In this document: piece by piece, positions 18,595 to 27,886 of the stretch | Position numbering within the stretch: the stretch's first letter is position 1 | How the letters are laid out: each line of letters starts with the position of its first letter | Origin: Pedosphaera sp. | GTDB taxonomy: Bacteria; Verrucomicrobiota; Verrucomicrobiia; Limisphaerales; Pedosphaeraceae | DNA length: 64,000 nt | NCBI GenBank assembly: GCA_028293285.1 | Contig: JAQGPC010000101.1 | Coordinates: 1 to 64,000, forward strand | Direction: 5' to 3' | The notes under the pieces: model-generated | The model's database searches: none | The model's input: only the letters and a program-made list of their open reading frames with translations | What the model was told of the DNA's origin: nothing | Program-made: the position numbers and the translations under genes

Positions 18595-18957
18595 AACAGC
18601 CTGTGTGAATGGCTTCCTCAACGAAGTTAACTGCGTCTGCATGCGGTAGAATTTTTTGCGGCAGAACCGGGGTGCTCACAACAGATGCCACGGAGCTATT
18701 GGTGCTCCAAGGGCCAGCGATATTGGTGGCTTCCAGCAGTTTGCCGTCTCATGTTCATTCAAATCTACACGCTCTGTTCCGCGCCCACGGCCAGCATCAG
18801 CACTGCCATAGTTTTCTCGCGACTGGAAAACTCCCGAAACCAATTTGGGCTGATTCGTGCAGCGGCAACGGTTGGTTGGATGGGAGGTTGCTGGTTGCAT
18901 GCTCACTGCAATTTTTACAACTTCAATTTGCCATTTTCCCATGGTGCATTTTCGCTG
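18595..18957. other. Gap holding a remnant coding fragment
   Basis: About 360 bases with no intact gene. Its minus strand contains the degraded secreted-protein tail listed at 18615-18750; nothing else was recognised. Confidence 0.4.
18615..18750 (-). pseudogene. Remnant of a secreted-protein C-terminal domain
   Basis: Read on the minus strand this stretch gives DGKLLEATNIAGPWSTNSSVASVVSTPVLPQK and then, after a one-base slip in an A6 run, FYRMQTQ. This is the standard end of secreted Verrucomicrobia proteins (compare TLQQADNVTGTYSDVAGATSPYT...QKFYRIRF at the end of the LamG gene nearby). A stop precedes it and the frame is broken, so it is a leftover of a deleted gene. Confidence 0.45.
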
Positions 18958-20787
18958 TTAATGACTTGAATGCAGGACCAATGGCAATCGGTGGCTGAAG
19001 TCGTCGTAGAGCAGGACTGCCGGCTGGGTCATCACATTCTCATCTCGTGCTGCCGTTACCGCCAGCACGCAGATGCGGGGATTGACCGGGAGGGTCATTG
19101 CTTTGGTGCCGGGCGACACGTCAATGCGGTACTTAAACAGGTAGCAGTAAGTGTAAGCCTGATCGCTCCCATCGCGCTGATGGCGATGGGAACAGAACCA
19201 TGCCAACGGGTCGCGTTTGGTGAAGCCAGCGTCGATGCGTTCCAGCGGATTCTTAATGGAATAAGTTAGCTGTTCCACATTGCCTTGAAATACCGGGGTG
19301 TCCCAGCCACCAATAAAGCCACTCCAATCCTGGATACGCAGGGTGACGGTGCGCTCATCCAAAGTGAAAGTACCATCAGTGTCGCCGTAAACAGCCATCG
19401 CCAGCAGGTAAACCTGATTGAAGTCGCCGTCGGGCAACGTGAGCTTCTGTCCATCGCAGGAAACCGCATTTTGTTTCCCGTTCTCACGCGGCCCGATCTT
19501 GAAATTGATTCCTTCCGATACCACCGTGTCGCTGATCATCTCCGCCGGAATGGTCGCGCCCTGCTCATCGCAGGCACCGTCGGACTTTGCCTCATTGAAA
19601 CTGAAAACATCGAGGTTGTAAGGCAATTCCACCGACATGGAGGCGGATGGGCTTAGCGTCAAAGGTGGTTTGAGGTCACAAGCGAGTGAGCGGATTTGAT
19701 ACGGCTTGAAATCCAGCATCATCTTTTTACCGGAACTTGCCACTGGCTGGAGGACTTGTTCAACCCCGTTGATTTCGGTTACGCCTGCCAGGCCCTTGGA
19801 AGTCTGAAGCTCGACCGCCGACACGGCGAAACCATGCAATTCCTGTAGTCGCACCACGACTTTATCGCTCTCTTCCGCCAGCTTCATGGTTCGCATCGCG
19901 ATCTGGTCAGAACTGGTTCGTAATAGGCTGAAGGTTCGGCCGAGTTTGCCGGAATGCGGCACCGTGCGAAAAGCCTGCAACGGCTGGCTCAGGCGGGCAG
20001 CTTCCCAATCCGCTTTGCCGGAGCGCCAATCACCACGATGGCCCTGAAGCGCATAAGTAAATTCGTGACGTCCCCAGTCCTGGTAGCGCTGTTCGTAATA
20101 GTCACTGTTCTCACGAACACCGGGCGTATAAAGGAGAGTCAGGCGCAAGGTGTGGTCGTTCGGTTTATCGCTGCCGTATTTGCTGTCAGTCAAGACGGAG
20201 ACGCCATAATCCTTTTTGGCATCGGTCAGATCGAACCAACCATGACTCGGCACCTCGTATTTTTTCGGGTCATTATTGCCACGCTGAATTTTCCCAATCT
20301 CCCAGTTATAAGTCGCCAACGGATTGGTGACGCTCAACGGAAACTCCGCTTTCAGCGAACACGCCCTGCCCTGCCATGCCACGTGATTGGCCACTTCCAC
20401 CCGGTCACCGGCCGCCCCAGCCGCCAGGCGTATGGTTTGAATGAACACAGAATTTTCCGCCTGACGCTCCACCTCAATGGCCACCCGCACGGGGCCATGC
20501 TCGACAATACGAATTTTGGCCACTCCTCCCACGTAACTGCGCGGGGGATTGGCGCGGTCATTCCAGTCCATGTTCCACGCCGGAAAATTAGTGAGGTTCT
20601 CAGAAAGAATGGCCAGACGCGCCGGTGAGTCCAGTAATTCCCGATGAGCCGACTTGTCGAAAATGCCGGCGATGTCGCCGGCGTCATTCAGGGTAACTCG
20701 ATAACGAAGGTTCTCTAGCAAGCGGTCGTTAACCTTGAGCTCTGATGAGCGAGCTAAGCGGGTAGCCAAAATTAATGTCACATCCAA
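18958..20787 (-). pseudogene. GH38 alpha-mannosidase, C-terminal part
   Basis: The 609-residue frame carries the central and C-terminal beta-rich domains of a family 38 alpha-mannosidase: SSELKVNDRLLENLRYRVTLNDAGDIAGIFDKSAHRELL, VEVANHVAWQGRACSLKAEFPLS, SKYGSDKPNDHTLRLTLLYTPGV, DWGRHEFTYALQGHRGDW. The homologous text begins only at SSELKV; the first dozen residues and the ATG derive from an inverted-repeat element. The active-site half is in the separate frame 20838-22085. The catalytic site is not encoded here, so this piece alone cannot be active. It is best read as one gene broken in two. Confidence 0.8.
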
Positions 20788-20858
20788 TCACTAAAGGACG
20801 CGTAAACATTGATGTTATTCCGCCCCACATTTGACATTTAAAATGGCAACCTGCTTAG
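20754..20858. mobile_element. 105-bp inverted-repeat (MITE-like) element inside GH38
   Basis: Left arm CTAAGCGGGTAGCCAAAATTAATGTCA (20754-20780) and the reverse complement of the right arm (20832-20858) agree at 21 of 27 positions, around a 51-base centre. The pairing seems to continue weakly outward (gaTGAGCG / ggTGAGGCG). The element supplies the stop codon ending the GH38 N-terminal frame and the false ATG of the C-terminal frame. It encodes nothing. No clear target-site duplication was found, so the MITE label is an inference from structure and position. Confidence 0.55.
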
Positions 20859-22085
20859 CGCCTCACCGCTGCTGGCTTCATAAACCGTAAAGCCTATCGA
20901 AGGAGCCTTTGCGAGAAATAAAAGGTGTCGCTTGGCGCCTTCAGTCGAAAGCACCTGTGTTGGCACCGGGTTGCCATTCCCATCGTGAACCGTCGCACCG
21001 GTTGATCCGGCGGGCAATTCCGCTTCCACCACATCTTCACGATCAATGGAAAGTGGGTTAAAGACAATCAGCGGAATACCTTTGGTTTGGGTATTCATTG
21101 CTCGGGCCACGCCCCCCACTGCATTCTCCAGGACGGACGCAAAGCAATTCATTGCGATGATTTCGTCATTCCAGGAATATTCGTAGCACTTGGGCAAAGA
21201 AGTGCCGGCGAGGATATCGTGAAATTGCGCACCGAGGACAAGTTTCCAAGCTTGGCTGAGTTTCTCACGTGGATACGGAGTCGCCCCCAACAGATGAGCC
21301 GCCACTGACGCCTTCTCCGCCGCATCAGCGAGGTTTTCATTCATATGATTCCAACGCTTCAGGTAAGCTTGGGAGGTAAGCGTTCCTGCCAAATGTTCGG
21401 TCAGGAGCAAGTCGCCCTGGTATTTTGGCAGGCGCGCTTTTTGTGCGTCGGTGAGGTCGCAAAATAATTGGTCAGCCTTGGCTGAGACAACGCGCACCGC
21501 ACCGGTGGAGGTCGCACTTTTTTCCACCCATTGCACCGATTCCTCGGGTGGCGCTCCTCCCCGATCACCCACACCATAATATTGATAGTCAGCAAAGACG
21601 CCGCTCATGGAGCCGTTGGTGTTCAAGCGTTCACGCCATAGGGCGCTCACGCTTAAGTCCTCCTTCACCTGCGTATTGTAATCGTTCGCGTTCAGCGCGG
21701 CGATGACCGACCCGCCGTCCAGCCCGGCCCATACGCCGAGATTAAAAGGTATCCCGCTGGCGGAGCCCCAGGTGAGTTTCTGCGTGGAAAATCCGCGAAT
21801 ACCGCAATGCGCCAGCACGGAGGGGAGCGACGCCGGAAAGCCGAATGAATCAGGCAGCATGTATTCGTGGCTCTCGGTATTAAACTCCTTTTTAAAAAAC
21901 TGCCGACCATAAAGAATTTGCCGGATAAGTGATTCGGTTGAAGGAATGTCAACATCATTCTCTTCCCACGATGACCCGGCGGGAAACCAACGACCCCGGG
22001 CAACCCATTTGCGCACCTTCGCAAAATCGGCCGGGTAATATTCCTGCATCATCCGGTAACGATTGGCCCCGGTGAAATTAAAGAC
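20838..22085 (-). pseudogene. GH38 alpha-mannosidase, N-terminally truncated catalytic half
   Basis: The frame shows GH38 catalytic-domain text: MMQEYYPADFAKVRKWVARGRWFPAGSSWEENDVDIPSTESLIRQILYGRQFF, then HEYMLPDSFGFPASLPSVLAHCGIRGFSTQKL with the nucleophile-region Asp (LPDSFGF), and later ILAGTSLPKCYEYSWNDE. Homology continues upstream of the ATG at 22052 (FNFTGANRYR before MMQEYY) up to about 22085 and then stops. The first 80-100 residues of a normal GH38, with the zinc-binding H-x-D, are missing. The frame also ends early inside the inverted-repeat element. No signal peptide, start region or promoter remains. Confidence 0.8.
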
Positions 22086-22091
22086 GGCTCG

Positions 22092-23903
22092 CCAATAAAT
22101 GGTGCGACTACCTCGACGTTAACCTTGCCGGGTCTCACTGCAACGGATGCCGCTAATTACACCTGCACTGTCAGCAACGCCGGTGGGCCGACAACCAGTT
22201 CAAGTGCTGCGCTCACCGTATTGCCCTTGCCGGCCGGAGTTGCCGGTGCGGTAATCACTGATCTGCCGTTGGCTTATTACCGGCTCAATGAACCGGGCCC
22301 GGTAGTGCCGGATGTGGCCACTAATAGCGGCAGTTTGGGAACCGCAGGCGACGGCACGTATTTTCCCGGCGGATTGCATCAAGTGCCCGGTGCCTTGGCG
22401 GGTGATCCCGATACGGCTGCAGGTTATACTGGAATCGATGTCAATTCCGAGGATGGCACCGTTCCCACCATTGTTCCTTACAATGCCGCATTAAATCCCA
22501 ATGGTTCCTTTACTATTGAAACCTGGCTTAAACCGACGCTGCAGGGAAATCTCGGAAACGCGCAGGCACCACTTAACAACCAGTACGATGACGGCAGCGG
22601 CAACCGTTTTGGTTGGGACTTCTTCCAACGCGCTGCCGCCACGCAAACGCCAGATGGCAATGGCCCTGGCTACAGCTTCCGAATGTTCAACGGAACTGCC
22701 GGTTCCGGCGCGAAATTGTTCAACATCACCGGCGGCTTGTATCAGGTCGGAGCCTGGAGTCATTTGGTTGCGGTTTACGACGCCTCGGTTCCATCGGCAA
22801 CCCTCTACCTCAACGGCGTGCAAGTTGCCCAGTCCACCACACATAACGGAAGTTACGCCTCGAACCCATCGTCGCCGTTATCCATTGGCGGTTATCCCGA
22901 TGGCACCCAGAATCCGTTCATTGGATCAATGGATGAAGTTGCCTTATACACGAACGCGTTGACCGCCGCGCAGGTTCTGGACCATTACCAGAATGGCACC
23001 AACGCCGCGCGCGGCACGCCCTATCCCTCGCTGATAATTGCGGATGGCGCAGCCGAGTATCTGCGACTGGATGATCCAGCCCATAATACAGCGGTCAACA
23101 ACGGCAGCCTTGGCTCACTTGCCGATGGCACTTATTCCCACACTATCAACGGTGTGGCAGGACCACAGCCACCCACGTTCACCGGCTTTGAATCCACCAA
23201 TCTCGCAGTATCGTTTAATGGCACCAATAGTTATGTTGAATTGGAAAATCCAGCCGGGCTGAACTTCACCGGTCAAGTCACCCTCGAGGCTTGGATTCAA
23301 CCGGGCGCAGCTCAAGGCTTTGAATCCTATATCATCGCCCATGGCGGCAACGATGATTTCAGTGGCGAAACTTCGCTCCGCATCGAAAATGGCGTATATC
23401 AAATCGGATCGAATCATGGGCATGCGGCTCTCCCGGTTCCGGCGGGCGACTTGGGCGGCGGTCAATGGGTGCATTTGGTCGGCACGTATGATGGCGTCAA
23501 TTGGAATCTCTACCGCAACGGTGTGCTGAGCGCCTCCAGCGCGGACAACATTGGGCCATTCCTGGTCAATAATGCCAACTGGGCCATTGGAGCGCGTGGC
23601 AAATGGAGATACGCGTTTGGTTATCCGGATGCCGGTTTGGATCGTCAATTCAACGGCCTTATTGATGAAGTGGCTTTTTACAATTATGCATTAACGCCCA
23701 GCCGCATTCAGGCCCACTTCGCCGCGAGCGCCCAACCGCTAAAGATCAGCCGCTCGGGCGGACAGATAACTCTCACCTGGCCCGCAGGCACGCTTCAACA
23801 AGCGGACAATGTAACCGGGACATACAGCGATGTGGCTGGCGCCACTTCGCCTTATACGATATCTGCCAGCGTGGCACAAAAGTTCTACCGGATTAGATTC
23901 TAA
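22092..23903 (+). pseudogene. LamG/Ig secreted protein, N-terminally truncated
   Basis: The track starts this frame at a TTG (22125), but Ig-like text continues upstream (INGATTSTLTLPGLTATDAANYTCTVSNAGG) to about 22092, where it meets the truncated GH38 read in the opposite direction. Two LamG/concanavalin-like domains follow (about residues 50-290, DLPLAYYRLNEPGPVVPDVATNSGSLG...; and 300-540, DGAAEYLRLDDPAHNTAVNNGSLGSLADG...), then the secreted-protein tail ending QKFYRIRF. The signal peptide and first domains are lost, so no export of a functional product is expected unless an upstream fusion exists. Confidence 0.75.
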
Positions 23904-24344
23904 GAATCAGCCATCCAACACACAGCAGAAGGCTTACGTGCATAATGCCTTTGCGGCATAACCGCAAAGGCATTATGCGCTGCTCGGTTGAAGCAGAAGC
24001 ATTAGGGAATGATGCAACAGAATCTTCTTTTGGTGCAGCAGGCAAGATGGCAGCTTGTCCACCATGATTCCGCCGGGGCCCACGATTAAATTGCCCGCAT
24101 CGTATCGCTGGACTGGATTGCGGGTATCTGGCCTGGCTGCTGGGCCAGGGCCGGAAGGGCCTGAACCTGCCTGATAAACATAACGGCACTCTCAGTGACC
24201 GGCCCCCTTACGACCCCCCTTACGTACACTGCGAAATTCATGTAATTGCCCTATGGCGCGATGACGCACAAAGGGGCGACTTTCTCATCGCAGGTAGGAG
24301 GGCATCACCTCTTGGAAAACAAGGACGATTCGAGGATAAAATCT
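23904..24344. other. Intergenic between LamG fragment and fkbM
   Basis: About 440 bases with a perfect 17-bp hairpin (23940-23978, separate entry) and no recognisable gene. A C-rich stretch (CGGCCCCCTTACGACCCCCCTTACG) sits near 24200. Confidence 0.4.
23940..23978. terminator. Perfect 17-bp hairpin downstream of the LamG frame
   Basis: Arms GCATAATGCCTTTGCGG (23940-23956) and its exact complement (23962-23978) enclose a 5-base loop. It lies 37 bases after the LamG stop codon. There is no T-run on either side, so it may be a factor-assisted terminator, an mRNA-stabilising hairpin or a repeat-element palindrome. Confidence 0.4.
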
Positions 24345-25331
24345 ATGGGTGAAACGTTGCCTCACAAAATTGATCACGGTCTCTTTTCTGAATGCCCGGT
24401 TCCAAGCAAGCCCGGGCAGGATCATGCCATCAAAAAATTCATGCAATGCCTGCGCCGACGCTTGGTTGCCTCCATCACGCGTCTTTATCCTTTTTACAGC
24501 GGGTGCGGCACCATGGCCAATTGCCGCGTCGTCCGCGCCCTCGCCGGCCGCAGCACCGGCCCCGATTGGGTTCGTCTCCGACAAGGTCCTTACCTTCGCG
24601 TCATGCTTGGCGACTACCTTTCCAATGCGGTTTACTTTTCTCGCGACTGGGACCGTAAGATTTCCTGGGTTTGTGAGCGTCTGCTTCGTCCTGGCGACAC
24701 GGCCTTGGATATCGGCGCCAACCTCGGCCTCGTCACCTGCCAGATGGCGGCTCTGGTCGGATCCACTGGCCAGGTTCACGCTTTCGAACCCAACCCGTCC
24801 ATGAGTGACCTGCTCCGGCAGTCCCTCGCCCATAACGGCTACACGCACGTCACGTCCCACTGCATGGGCCTCGGTGACAGGGAACAAGAGCTCGAACTGA
24901 CCATTCCCCACAACCTTCAATGCCTCGCGACGCTCGCCCGCGATGCCGAAGGCATGAGAATTCGGATACCGGTCAAGACCCTCTCAGGATGGTTCAACCA
25001 GTCGAACGTTACCCAAATCCGCCTCATGAAGATCGACGTTGAAGGCTTCGAAGCCCAAGTCTTCCAAGGCTCGGAACACCTCTTCAAAGCCTTGCGGCCT
25101 GACGCCATTCTCTTCGAGCTCAACCATTATGACGGCCCTTTTGACGCGCATCCCGTCGTCCGGTTTTTGAAACTCAAAGACTACAATTTCCTCACGCTCC
25201 CTAAAAAACTCTTACGCATGAGTGCCAAACGGTTGCCATCCGCTGCAATTGCCGGTTCGCCTTCCAACGACCTTATCGCCGTCCCCCGGGGCAAGATTTA
25301 CGACGAAATAGCCCTCCGCTTGCGGGCGTGA
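24345..25331 (+). CDS. FkbM-family SAM-dependent methyltransferase
   Basis: About 328 residues from ATG 24345, which has a CGAGG site 9 bases upstream; the TTG at 24246 in the track is less likely. The Rossmann-type SAM domain is clear: DTALDIGANLGLVTCQMAALVGSTGQVHAFEPNPSMSDLLRQSL (motif I D-I-G-A-N-x-G and acidic E of VHAFEPN), then LMKIDVEGFEAQVFQGSEHLF, the FkbM signature. These enzymes O-methylate sugars, polyketides or lipids. There is no biosynthetic cluster around it, so the substrate is unknown. The stop codon directly abuts a 192-bp element with inverted-repeat ends, so the original C-terminus may differ. Confidence 0.85.
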   Translation: MGETLPHKIDHGLFSECPVPSKPGQDHAIKKFMQCLRRRLVASITRLYPFYSGCGTMANCRVVRALAGRSTGPDWVRLRQGPYLRVMLGDYLSNAVYFSRDWDRKISWVCERLLRPGDTALDIGANLGLVTCQMAALVGSTGQVHAFEPNPSMSDLLRQSLAHNGYTHVTSHCMGLGDREQELELTIPHNLQCLATLARDAEGMRIRIPVKTLSGWFNQSNVTQIRLMKIDVEGFEAQVFQGSEHLFKALRPDAILFELNHYDGPFDAHPVVRFLKLKDYNFLTLPKKLLRMSAKRLPSAAIAGSPSNDLIAVPRGKIYDEIALRLRA

Positions 25332-25523
25332 CACTGCTGTCCAAGATAGCCGATTCTGGGCCCGCAAACCGTCGGTTTTATTGGGCTTGTTGAGGCGACA
25401 TTTCGCAACGTCAAAAGAGGTTGGCTTGGACAGCGGGCGTTTCATCAAAACGGGAAAACCCCCGCGAATCGCGACGAAACCACGTTTTGTGGTGGGATCG
25501 CGATTCCTATTTGGACAGTAGTG
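25332..25523. mobile_element. 192-bp element with imperfect terminal inverted repeats
   Basis: The left end CACTGCTGTCCAAGATAG (25332-25349) and the reverse complement of the right end (25506-25523, CACTACTGTCCAAATAGG) share CACT-R-CTGTCCAA. The interior has no convincing gene. This is the form of a non-autonomous element or a deleted IS. No target duplication was established and no transposase of that family is in the window. Confidence 0.45.
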
Positions 25524-25783
25524 AGGCCAAGTTTTTCTGCCAGAGCAGCGGAGAAACCAACAAATGGGCTTCCGAACTTTTGGGCGAACGCTGGATGGGC
25601 ATCACCAGCACAAACGTAGGCAACGCTTGTTTTATAACGCCAACTCTCCCCCAACCAAGCGAAGCAAAAAGAACGTGGGTGAATACCCATGATGGCCTCC
25701 AAATCGTGGAGGCACTATTTTTGTGATGAGGAAAGGAGCTGGGTCAAATGCTTTTGGAGTGGTTTGGCCAAAAAAGCTGAAGT
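25524..25783. other. Intergenic before DUF4239 gene
   Basis: The plus ORF 25421-25726 and minus ORF 25445-25702 run across the element boundary, have no family resemblance and are not called. A terminator closes the stretch. Confidence 0.35.
25695..25722 (+). terminator. Rho-independent terminator
   Basis: GCCTCCA - AATCG - TGGAGGC (7-bp perfect stem) followed by ACTATTTTT. It would stop transcription from the fkbM side before the DUF4239 gene. Confidence 0.6.
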
Positions 25784-26884
25784 ATGAACCGAACATTTCT
25801 TCTGACCATGCCGGCGACAAGTACGCTCGGGAGTGGAAGGGACGCCTTGTACATCCGTGAACCGCTCGTTGCGCTGTCCCTTTGGGGTATATGCATGGCC
25901 ACAGTTGCGGTTCTCCTGCTGTCTGCCGCGGCAGGTTTCTGGCTGGGAAGGTATCAAGGCCGGCACTCAGAAATAATGCAGAAGGTGCCCATGGCTGAGA
26001 TTGTTGGAGCGATGTTTGGATTGCTTGCGTTCATGCTGGGTTTCACGTTCAGTCTGGCAGCCACCCGCTTCGATGCCAGAAGGGCCTTGGTCGTGGATGA
26101 GGCCAACGCCATTGGTACGACCTACCTGCGCGCCGGACTGCTCCCGGAACCTTACCGTGCGGAGATTCGCAAACTGCTGCGCGAATATGTGAAGCAACGC
26201 CTTATGTTCGCACAATCGGGCGAAATCGCACAGGGGATTGCGCAGGCCGAGGAGATGCAGGGACGGCTCTGGGCTGAGGCGGTGACGGCAGGTGAGAAGA
26301 ATCCGGGCTCGATTGTCACCGGCTTGTTCATCTCCTCGCTGAACGAGGTGATTGACCTTCACGCGAAACGAATAGCGTTCGGTCTTAGAAACCACATTCC
26401 AACCAGCATCTGGGCTGCGTTGTATTTCCTTGCGATCTGCACCATGGGCATGATGGGCTGCCACATGGGGCTGGCTGGTGCTCGCAGGCTCCTGGCAATT
26501 ATTCCACTGGTGCTCACCTTTTCCGTGGTTATGTTCTTGATCGCGGATCTCGACCGTCCCCAGAAGGGATTGCTCAGAGTAAGCCAGCAAGCCCTGACTG
26601 ATCTTCTGGACAAGTTGAATGCCGAGGGCGCCGAATCAAGGTTGCCTCGCGTTTGCAACGTCCTAGTCCAAAACGATGATACGGAAACGTATCAACGAAA
26701 TAACCAATACCAATTCACCAGCAGGGCGAATGGAGATCAGAATAAATGTGCCGAGAAAATCGCCGCGAGGCATCTGTCTCGGTCGTTTCGGGCAAATACC
26801 CGGCACTGCTTCTGCGGAGGAAGTCGCACCAATTATAACCTCTACGAAAGCAGGCCATGGAAGCAGCGACCTTGGAAATTCTAA
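25784..26884 (+). CDS. DUF4239 (bestrophin-like) membrane protein with extended tail
   Basis: 366 residues. About residues 30-290 match the bestrophin-like DUF4239 family: a first membrane helix (ICMATVAVLLLSAAAGFWLG), KVPMAEIVGAMFGLLAFMLGFTFSLAATRFDARRALVVDEANAIGTTYLRAGLLPEPYRAEIRKLLREYV, then two helices (TSIWAALYFLAICTMGMMGCHMG; LLAIIPLVLTFSVVMFLIADLDRPQKGLLRVSQQALTDL). The family normally ends near LTDLLDKL. The last 75-80 residues here are compositionally unlike the rest and overlap the next gene by 28 bases, which suggests loss of the original stop by a point change or frameshift. Function of the family is unknown; channel-like activity is only a hypothesis. Confidence 0.72.
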   Translation: MNRTFLLTMPATSTLGSGRDALYIREPLVALSLWGICMATVAVLLLSAAAGFWLGRYQGRHSEIMQKVPMAEIVGAMFGLLAFMLGFTFSLAATRFDARRALVVDEANAIGTTYLRAGLLPEPYRAEIRKLLREYVKQRLMFAQSGEIAQGIAQAEEMQGRLWAEAVTAGEKNPGSIVTGLFISSLNEVIDLHAKRIAFGLRNHIPTSIWAALYFLAICTMGMMGCHMGLAGARRLLAIIPLVLTFSVVMFLIADLDRPQKGLLRVSQQALTDLLDKLNAEGAESRLPRVCNVLVQNDDTETYQRNNQYQFTSRANGDQNKCAEKIAARHLSRSFRANTRHCFCGGSRTNYNLYESRPWKQRPWKF

Positions 26885-27249
26885 AACATGTGGAGCATCT
26901 GTTTGAACGACTCAACGGACCTTTCTCGTTTCGACTCATCATCCAACCGCTGGTTGCTGTCGTTCTCGCGGTCCGCGCCGGGTTGAAAGACGCACAAGAA
27001 GGACGCCCCGCCCACGGTTGGGCCATCATCACCGATTCAGCCAATAGAATCAAGCTGCTGCAGGAAAGCTGGAAAGATGTTGCCAAGGTTTTCATCGCTG
27101 CGGTCACCATTGACATCATCTACGAAATCATCGTCTTGCGGCACATTTACCCAGGCCAATCGCTGATCGTTGCGACTACCCTAGCTCTAATCCCCTACTT
27201 GATAATCCGCGGACCGGTGAACCGGATAGCCCGGCACTGGCAACATTGA
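26857..27249 (+). CDS. Small membrane protein of unknown function
   Basis: 130 residues with two likely membrane segments (about 75-95, KVFIAAVTIDIIYEIIVL, and 100-118, SLIVATTLALIPYLIIRG) and a conserved-looking soluble N-terminus (LNGPFSFRLIIQPLVAVVLAVRAGLKDAQEGRPAHGWAII). I do not recognise a named family. It overlaps the tail of the DUF4239 frame by 28 bases, and its stop overlaps the track start of the next gene, so translation of the three is probably linked. Confidence 0.65.
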   Translation: MEAATLEILKHVEHLFERLNGPFSFRLIIQPLVAVVLAVRAGLKDAQEGRPAHGWAIITDSANRIKLLQESWKDVAKVFIAAVTIDIIYEIIVLRHIYPGQSLIVATTLALIPYLIIRGPVNRIARHWQH

Positions 27250-27263
27250 AAGGAGTTACGACC

Positions 27264-27833
27264 ATGAACGAAGCGAACATTAAAAAAGCGGGCTTGAAGC
27301 AGAAATTCGTCCGCGAGCTGATGGAGTATTGGATCACCTTTTTGTACCTAGCCTTTTTTTTCGGCGCGTTTGCCTGGTATCGAAGACTGGTACTGGCCGA
27401 GTATCAAATCAGCTACTTGCATTATGGGGTGGCCGTGGTGGAAGCGTTGGTTTTGGCCAAAGTCATCCTGGTGGGAGACGCATTGCACCTTGGTCGCAGG
27501 CTCGAAGAAAGGCCTTTGATTATTCCAACCTTATACAAGACGGTTGTGTTTTGCGTGTTTGTAGGGCTGTTTGGTGTGCTTGAGCATACCATCGGCGGAC
27601 TGGTGTATGGGAAGGGCCTGGCGGGAGGCTTTGATGAACTGCGGAGTGAAGGCATTTATGAATTGCTCGCCCAGTGTTTGGTGACCTTTTTCGCTTTCAT
27701 GCCCTTCTTCGCCTTCAAGGAATTAGGACGGGTGCTGGGCGAGGGCAGGATACGCAAACTGTTTTTCCGAAATAGAGCGGCCACAGAATCCGGGTTCTCT
27801 ACAGGATCGAGTCCGGAACAGGCGGCAGGTTGA
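27264..27833 (+). CDS. Four-helix membrane protein of unknown function
   Basis: About 189 residues from ATG 27264, which has a strong AAAGGAG site upstream; the track's TTG at 27246 lies on that site. Four hydrophobic segments (WITFLYLAFFFGAFAWY, HYGVAVVEALVLAKVILV, LYKTVVFCVFVGLFGVLEHTIGGLVYG, ELLAQCLVTFFAFMPFFAFKEL) with a charged linker (GDALHLGRRLEERPL) are visible. No named domain is recognised. It is part of the 25.8-28.9 kb run of small membrane or envelope genes. Confidence 0.65.
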   Translation: MNEANIKKAGLKQKFVRELMEYWITFLYLAFFFGAFAWYRRLVLAEYQISYLHYGVAVVEALVLAKVILVGDALHLGRRLEERPLIIPTLYKTVVFCVFVGLFGVLEHTIGGLVYGKGLAGGFDELRSEGIYELLAQCLVTFFAFMPFFAFKELGRVLGEGRIRKLFFRNRAATESGFSTGSSPEQAAG

Positions 27834-27886
27834 CAGGGCACTCGGTGGCATTGAGGTTTAATTGTCGGAAACAAGGAGATCAGCTT

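Noticed and set aside
25421-25726. 101-residue plus-strand ORF
   Set aside because: It crosses the end of the inverted-repeat element and contains the terminator; no family resemblance.
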